DNA of 64,000 nt, taken from Lumbricus terrestris. Taxonomy: Eukaryota > Annelida > Clitellata > Crassiclitellata > Lumbricidae. Shown here in pieces: positions 13,001 through 22,000 of the stretch. The notes under the pieces were generated by a model. It saw nothing but the letters and a program-made list of their open reading frames with translations. It had not been told where the DNA came from and did not search any database. Within the stretch, counting starts at the first letter, position 1. Each line of letters starts with the position of its first letter. The position numbers and the translations under genes were made by a program. The DNA is taken from the NCBI GenBank assembly GCA_949752735.1, contig OX457041.1, positions 30,338,400 through 30,402,399 on the forward strand, written 5' to 3'.

Positions 13001-16000
13001 GTAAGTTGTCGAGATGTTTAAAAGCTGAGCTTTCTTCAGTTTGGTTTCTCAACATGAATGCATAAAAATTCCGATACCGGAAATGTCGGCGTTTGTGATG
13101 ACAATGAGCAAGCCGTAAGAAACACCTGCAACTGGTGCGAAAAGATGGCGCGCTCTCCTGGGTCAATCAGATCATGTAAGCCTACGTAGGCCTATATAAA
13201 GGTATGTGCTGCAGATCATTAATATTATGGCTTTCCTGCTATTTGTTTGTCTCAACAATCTTACCGTCCATTATTTGTTGTCTATCCTGAGCATTATTAC
13301 CGTTTTTTCGTGAATATAATACGCACACGGGTATAACACGCACCCGAATATAACACGCTACTTTTTGCGATTTGAGTAAAAATTTAATTGTATAACACGC
13401 ACCCGACTATAAGACGCACCCGTTTTCGTTCATCTAACAATACGTGAGTACTCGAACATGTACGCTAACGTTAATGTGACTCATTCATTATATAATTTCC
13501 GCCTGTGTATAGTCATAAAGCGGGTTTGGACAAAGAAAGTTCTGACTTTTACACGGGTTCAAAGATGGCATTCACCGCATTCGACATCTCTCACTGAACA
13601 GAAAGTGGGATGAAACTATTTGGTAACTTGCTAGTCATTCGGGCAAAATTCAACTTCATTTTTGATGCCATGGACAATATTTACGTTTTTAATGTGGAAG
13701 AGCTAGCGGATGACACTGAAAAGGAGGATTAACTATGACAACGATAATAAACGAATACTACTACTGATGTCGGACCTCATGCCCTATCATTTCGTTGACG
13801 TCCATGCCTCCATATGGTAAGTAAAAAAGCCTTTTTACAGCAGTTCCTGACAATGACCTGAAAATAATCTGGTACAACATCTGGCTGTGTAAAAAATTAT
13901 TTGTATAACACGCCCACGAGTATACCATGCGAGTAGGGTGCGTGGTTTGTAAAAAAATTTATAACCCGCATATTATATTCGCGAAAATACGGTACCTGTG
14001 GTTCACATCCAAGTTCCTCTGCACAACTTGTAAAGGCCTATTTAAAAAGTTTCATGTCTCATGCAACATTTCTGCGTTTTTATAGTAGTTTCTCAAAAAA
14101 CTAATTTATTATTGTTGTTGCTGCTGCTGCAGTTGTTGCTGTTGTCGTTGATCTCCCAAAATGCAGACAAAATAGTCAACGTTACATGGATCAAAGTCTA
14201 GCCCGAAGTCTTTTTTCGACGACTATTTTCGCACTGCAATATACTGAATATAGATACAATGTCATTGTTACGACAGGTTTGTTAGCGTTGAGAGTGATCT
14301 CTTAGATACAGTTTCCTTTAATGACATTCTTGACCAGTTTGTCACTGCCAAGAGCAGAAAAATGTGAACCATAATCGGTATAATCATAGGATTTAAACCA
14401 CTAAACTGAACAATAATTATAATCTATCGAATTCACGTTAACTAAGTTTGAATTATATCTAGTCAATAAGAGGGACGAATGGACATGTGGGCCTGTGGAG
14501 TGTGGTGACGGAAGATAATGGTAAATTAGCGCCCCCTGAAAATATGGCGACGGGCCCCCGAGGGGTTAATCCGGGCCTGGTGTCGATATGCTGTCTGCCC
14601 TAATCAGGTGTCCAAAGTATAGCAGTTTCCTTTTTTGCACCCTCTCCAGCAGTTTCTGTTTTGGTCGCAACTCCGCCAAAATCAAAGATTGGATCATAAG
14701 GAGGTTGTTTATTGTGCGTCCACTTCGTGGGGCGTGGTGGTGTAGTGGTGGCGTCGTTGCATTGAAGCCGGAAGGTTCGAGGTTCGAATCCACCTCAAGT
14801 CGCCGCGTAGGGACCTTAGGCAAGTCCTTCACTCGCAATTGCTCAGCGCTTCGGCGTGAAACTCCGACGCAGTGTCCGCGCTGCAGTCGGGAGCGCCTCT
14901 GAGTAGGGTGCTTGAAGGAGTGCTATAACAAGTGCACATACATACATACTTATGGTAACTCCTATCCATCCCAGCTCGTCCACCGACTCCCGCAACACGT
15001 ACTTTGAGTAGCAGTTGAAAGACAGTGGCAACACCAGACAGCCATGCCTGACTCCTTTTCCTATCCTAAAAAACCATTCCATTAGTTCTTTTTCCACCTG
15101 AACCGCAGTTTGTTGATTGCTGTATAGGTTTTTGATTGCATCCACCGTGCCCATCCTTTTCAGCACTGACCATAATTTCCGATGGCTTACCGAATCAAAA
15201 GCTTTCTTGTAGTCAATGAAGGCCATGTACAGGGGGACCGAGGTTTCCCGCACTTTCTCCATGATGATTCACAGGTTGAAAATTTGATCTCTAGTGCCCA
15301 CCCCTCTACGAAAACCCATCTGTACATCCGCCAGCTCCTCCTCCGCCATCCCCTCTATCCTGTTAAGTAGGACTCTTAAGTAATATCTTGCTTGCATGAC
15401 TGATGAGAGCAATTGTCTGATGTTCCTGACATTTTTCAGTGCCCTTGACTTTTGGGATGGTTACAAAGACAACATTGACCTGCACTTAATAGCAGCAACT
15501 TTCCCTGATGTCTCATGCTCTCTCACAGTGCAGGACCTTGGAATTACTTTGGTCAAGAGCTCAATTTCTCAAAGCATATAAATTTGGTCACTTGTAGTTG
15601 CTACTACCAGCTTCGGCAACTCCGAGTTGTCTCAAGATCCCTCTCTCATAGTGCTACTCTGACAGTTGCACATGTCTTTGTCACTAGTAGAATTGATCAC
15701 TGCAGTTCGGTACTCGTGGGTCTGCCACTTGGACTAATTGGGCGCCTTGAACGAGTTCTTCATTCGGCTGCTCGCCTCATTGGCCGCATTCCTAAATACG
15801 CCCCCATCTCAGTTTATATGTGTGACGTTCTTCACTGGTTCCCTGTTTCACAGCGCATCTCCTACCGAGTTGCTACACTTGTTTGGTGATGCCTGTGCTC
15901 CATTGTGCTCCATCATATCTGTCTAGCTTTTGTCGACCTGTCTCCGAACTTGCAGCCCATCGAACTCTTCGCTCTGTGACAACGGGGAAGCTTTGGTTCA

Positions 16001-19000
16001 TCAAGCTTGCACTTCTACCAGACAGCGCCGAGCCTTTTCTATTTTTGTGGGTCACGCTATCTGGAATGGCCTCCCACTAACCTTGAGACTTATATGCCCA
16101 GGCTAAATTCACCTGCTTTAAATTATAAGTTGCTCAAATCTTATTTTTTAGCTGTGGCTAGGCTGGGAGTACCTCTGAGTAGGTTTCTTGAAGAGACTCT
16201 ATATAAATTCTCAAAATGAATGAATGAACAAATCTCTTGTTTACACATAACATACTTTCTAGACAAAATTAATTAAACTCAAATCACTTTGAGATGCGTA
16301 AGAAGCTGATTATGAGCATTTGGTCATCTCTTAGGTAAGAGATACAGCTCTGTTTCATCTGAACATTTAATGGCCTTCAAACAATAACCACTTTTATTTT
16401 GTCTTTCACACAAATGAAACCCACCTGATCTTTCGGTGGTCGGATGTAAGCTCTGAAGTAGAAGTTAAGAAAGAGGCCGAGAATGGTCAGACCATAAACG
16501 ATAAGAAGCCACTGCATCCATAATGGAAAAGGACATCGAACATAGAGTGACTGAATGGCATGCGTAATTCCAGCAACAAACTGAACCTACAGAAAAAACA
16601 TTTTTTTAAATGACAAAACTTGAAAACATACAACAATGAAATGTCAACAATTTCACTTTCGGTGAAACTGATGCAATATACACCATGGTTCAAAAAAAGT
16701 AAGCCAAATTGTTTTGCATATATCTCTAATACCTGATGACATATCACACTAAAATTTTCAAAATATTTAGAGAATTGGACCAAGAATATAATTCCAAAAT
16801 TTCATGAGATAAAGTTGAACGGATAAAAAGATATGTATCTTTCAACTTCATATGCCGAAATTTCAGTTTACAAGCAATTTTCGGTTAGATTCAGTGTAAG
16901 CCAAACTGTTTTTCTTACATCTCTAATGTTTGATGATTAATCATACTAAAAACTTCCCAATATTTAGATAATTGAACCAAGAATAGGATTCCAAAATATC
17001 ATGTCATAAATTTGAATGGATAGATAGATAAGGATATTTCAACTTCATCTCCCGAAATATCAGTTTTCAGCAAGTCTGTTATGGTATTCGTTGAGGTTTC
17101 GGTGCTTGGTCGTTCCCATATAGTCTTCATTGATCCCGGAGTAAAAATTAATGGAACCTTCGCGACGTTCTGCTGTCACAACATCTTCTACCTGTAATCA
17201 GAAATCTAGCCCCAGACTGCCCCAGCCCACAGAGCCAAGGAAGCCATCGAAATGCTGACAAGAGAGACGCCATGCAGACTTCTTTTCTCCCACATTATGG
17301 CCTCCGAACAGCCCAAATTTGAATCCTGTCGACTATAAACTGCGGAGCGTGATGCAAGATCGAGTCTACCAGACAACAATCCATGATATAAACGATCTGA
17401 AGCAACGCTTGCTGGAAGTGTTGGATCGCCTGGACCAGAGGATAATCGACGATGCTGTTGCTCAATGGCGCCAGCGCCTCCAGGCTTGTGTGCAAGCAGC
17501 AGGAGGAGGACATTTTGGGCATCTTATTTAATTCAATAATCAAACCATACTGTTGGAATAATTTTGGTGGTTCAATTCTCTACATATCCGGAAAATCTCA
17601 GACTGATTTATCATCAGGCATTAGAGATATAAGAAAAACAGTTTGACTTACATTTCATTGATTCAAACAGAAAATTGCTTGTAAACTGACATTTCCGCAT
17701 ATGAAGTTGAAAGATACATATCTTCCATTCAACTTTACCTCTCGAAATTTTGGAGTCATATTCTTGGTACAATTCTCTAAATATTTGGAAAATTTTAGCA
17801 TGATATGTCATCAGGTATTAGAGATATACCGGTATGCAAAACAATTTGGCTTACTTTTTTTAACCATGGTGTAAATTGTTACACAAAGAAACTAAAAGAA
17901 ATCAATCATCACTGAGCATAACTGGCATCATCCCTTTCCCTTTCCTCAAATCCTCCCCTTCCACTCACCTTGCTGTTCCTGTCTGACATGTGTGGCAGCA
18001 ACTGCTCCCCTATCCTCTTCCCTTCCCCTCTCTATCATAATCCCACAATAGCCTTGTTCTCCCCACCCTACCATTGCTGCAGCACTACACAATGCTAGGA
18101 CACAAAATACACATTTCCCAGCATTTATATAATTAATTCTATATTATTTATTACTGCTACTACTGTAGCTGCTGCTATCACTGTTATTACTGTGAACCTG
18201 CTTGATATATGTGACCCACCACGGCAAAAACAGGCTTTTCCACAAGAATTTTTTTATTTTATTCTTCCACAGGATTCCCCACTATGAGACCTTTCAAACA
18301 ACATATTATTTATTTATTTATGATGTTCCTAACTGGAGTTGTGCGCTTTTAAAGTTTAGCGGTGACAAAAACAACATTTGGAGAAAACGCGTTCGCAAGC
18401 TGTCATGTGATGCGTTTGGCAACGCGAAAGCTGTTTTATCGTCCTTAATTATTCATCCGTTCTAGGTTAATTTCTTTTTTACCAATCTCGAAGATAGTTT
18501 CCTTATGTAGAGCAGATCTTGGCCTTTCTAAAGATATATAACATCTATGGTATTCCACGAAGCGACTCTAAATGCTACCCTTTGAAAAACGGTCAGCATC
18601 ATGTTTATTTGCTCTATTCTTTAATGCAGTGCTCATTAAATCGCTCCCTTTTGTGGTTAAATAATTAATTTCAGGGCTCTTCACACCTATAATGTTTTAA
18701 AGATATTTTCACGATTGAATTTGATTAAAACGAAACTTGCGTATAAAAGTCAAAATTTTCCGTTTTTGTTCTGTTTCTTGTAAATTAACGTTGCCGACAA
18801 GCGCCTGGTTTTGGGATGGTCGGTCATATATGTGTTTAGACACTCCTTCGCTATCAGAGATGATGTTAAGAAATGACTTCAAGAGAAACAGCGTCATAGT
18901 ACATGCAAAATTTGGAACTGTAGTCATCATTTGTTACAGTTATTGTATTGTATATTGTATTGTATCTAGAAATTTATAGAGCGCCTCTCACAGTGCACAC

Positions 19001-22000
19001 CAATTAGAGCAAAAGACCGAGAGAAAAGAAAGTGGATTTGAGACAGCGGAAAGATGTGCTTGGGTCTACAGGTAATAATAAAGAACGTGTCAATGGAGAA
19101 AGCCAATTATGCTCATAACTGAAACAAATAATAATTTAAATGTTGAAAGATATACAGTATATATATATAAATATATATTATAATTATATTATATATATAT
19201 ATAATATATTATATATATATATAATATATCATATATACATAAATCAAACTAAGCAAAACAGAACTCACAAGCTGTATAATCGTAAGGTACTTTTTCCACC
19301 ACAGATATTTCTGGTACTCTGGGCCAAGAGCCGCCACTCCATAGTAAGTGTACATGATGACATGAATGAAAGAATTGATCATGGCTCCGAAGAATGCTGC
19401 ATAAAACACACATATATGTATGAGATGTATAATTGTATATTTAAACATGAAGACAACACAATTATTCACATACCTTCATAAAAATTTCAATACAAGAGTT
19501 TAACTATTATGATGTTACATCTGTATGCAGACAATGTGCAAGCCTACCAGCACTGCCGTGCCTCTGACTCTGTTGCGACTGTCCGGGCTATGAGCCTCGC
19601 CATGGAAGCCTTGGGAACTTGGATGCCATCCAATCGACTTCACTTCAACTCTTTAAAAACTCAATTCATTTGGCTTGGCACCCGCCAGCAGCTGGCAAAG
19701 CTAGATATGACAACCATTGTTGATGCCTTTCCTGATTGTGTCTTCTCAAGTTCCAGGGTCCGTGACCTTGGTGTTACTCTGGACCAAGAGCTCCCTTTTG
19801 CACCACACATTCACTCACTCAGCCGTGCCTGTTATTATCAGCTGCGTCAACTATGAACAAAATCTGCTTTCAATCCTTTTGCTCATACTTCACTATGCAG
19901 AACATTGCAGATCCATGCTTTCTTGGTGGTAGGACTCTCAACCTGGAATGGTCTTCCTCTGACACTCTGCTCTCTTTCTAAAAATCCTTCTCAGGCTTTC
20001 CTCTCTCACCTTAAGACAGTTTTATTTGGCCGTGTTGAGGTTGGAAGTGCCTCTGATTAACCCCCTTGAAGAGGCGCTATATAAATGCATCTACCTGTAA
20101 TGAATGAATTGATACACAAAATGTGATCAAGGCACACCTCAAACTGTCCTGCATCCACGGACGTATTTAAGGGCTGCTTTTGTGTTCATAACCATGGTTG
20201 CCTTAGAGCCAGGTTAAGGAACTACTCCTTTACTTTTTCTTCGTTATGGGTTCAAGCACCCTTGAAATAAATAAATTAATTACTGACATTATCAGAAGTT
20301 AAAAATGCAGAAAGACACAACTATATGCAATGGAAAAACCCTGCCTATAAACTAAAAACCTGCAAAATTCTTTCCAGGTAACACCTCTGCCCACATCAGC
20401 CACTTTGGACATACCTGCAAATGGAAAAATCCTACTGCAAGCTACCCAGCAAAATGGAAATAATTATTCTTTAAGATACCTACATGTAATGACGATAATT
20501 TGCCTGAGCCACTTACCCTGTCCACCAGCCACCCACTTGATTCCAATCCACCAAAGCGGAAACATCGTGGCATGGTGGTAGACGTGCAGGAATGACACCT
20601 GGTTGACCTTCTTGCGCAGAATGAAAAACACCGTGTCTAGAAATTCTATCATCTTGGAAAAGTAGTACCACCACAATGCCTCTGCAATCTAATACAAATG
20701 GAAAACTTTTTGTTATGTACTACACAAGTGTTGGAATAGGAAATTTAGTATGATCCAAATTTATTAATCACTACTATTTGATGACCAAGCAACATATGAC
20801 ACTTAGCAGTAACTAGCAAAGGACGCACTCAAGAACTCAAAATATAGCAATCATCTCAAGAAGACTTGAATCCGTACTGTGTATTATAAAACAATGACCA
20901 CTCCAACCAATTGGCTAATCAAGTATGATGTCTGTGTGTATCTAGATGCTTAATATATAGCACTTGTTAAGGAGATCAAGTGAGAAGAACTATACTGGTT
21001 ATTGATATGATTATGCATAGTTGCATACCTGTGTCACTTAGCATATATTACAATTTTTTTATGATTAGTAAATTTATTAATAGTAACTGAATGATGACCA
21101 TTGAAGGAGTCATCATATTTGTACATTCTGTTTTGGAAAGAGTTGTCATTACAAAGTTTGCTATAATCACTCTTTGCCGGATCCTCTGCAATCTATTACA
21201 ATCTAATCACTTCCATCGCACCAGTATCATAATTATTCATAGCACTGCTCAAGACATAAATCAGTGGTCGCTTCAAGTGAAATGATTATTTAATTACAAT
21301 TCTTTGCAGTACCTAAGTCAGCTTAGAATTCAACAAATCAAAGAAACTCTGGTAGTAAAATGTAAAGCATGTTCACTGTATGTGATGGCAGAAGGTTGAA
21401 GCTGAATAACTAAAAGTTGTAACCTACTTTCCAGACATAAACAGCCTTCCATTAACAGTCAAGTGAACAATATAATCCATAGATCATAATTACTCAGAAA
21501 GAGACAACATTTATATCGACTACCTTCAGCTCATCTGGGTCATCGCCGTAGTTGACCACTTGACAACTGTAGCTGTAATTTAATTTCCATGTGGTTATGA
21601 AAAGCTGAAACAGTAATTTACTCTAGATTACTTTTTCCAACAATGTTAACATTTTCCGCAATCAAGCTATAACAGTATGCAAGAGACGCTACTATTAATT
21701 TATTTAATCTACTTCTACCAGACTACTGTATATCTAGATATGCAAATGATAGCAGTGACATACAGCACTTAAACGACACAACCTATGTGCAACAAACACC
21801 CATTCAACAATCAGATCTCTAATAGAATGCACTTGGTCATCATTCATAATAAAAAAAGTCATTTTTACAGTGTCTTGTACAAAACTCTAAAAGTCTTTAA
21901 TTCCATTTCTGATGTATGCCACATGGTCACGTAAAAGAAAAAAACCTAACAACCTAGGCAGTGCCAGAAGTGACTACTAGCCTTTCAGACCTCAGTTGAA

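Noticed and set aside
14735..14800. tRNA gene (TGGTGTAGTGG ... GGTTCGAATCC)
   Set aside because: The same head occurs in five dispersed copies with a common tail, so it is a SINE promoter and not a tRNA gene.
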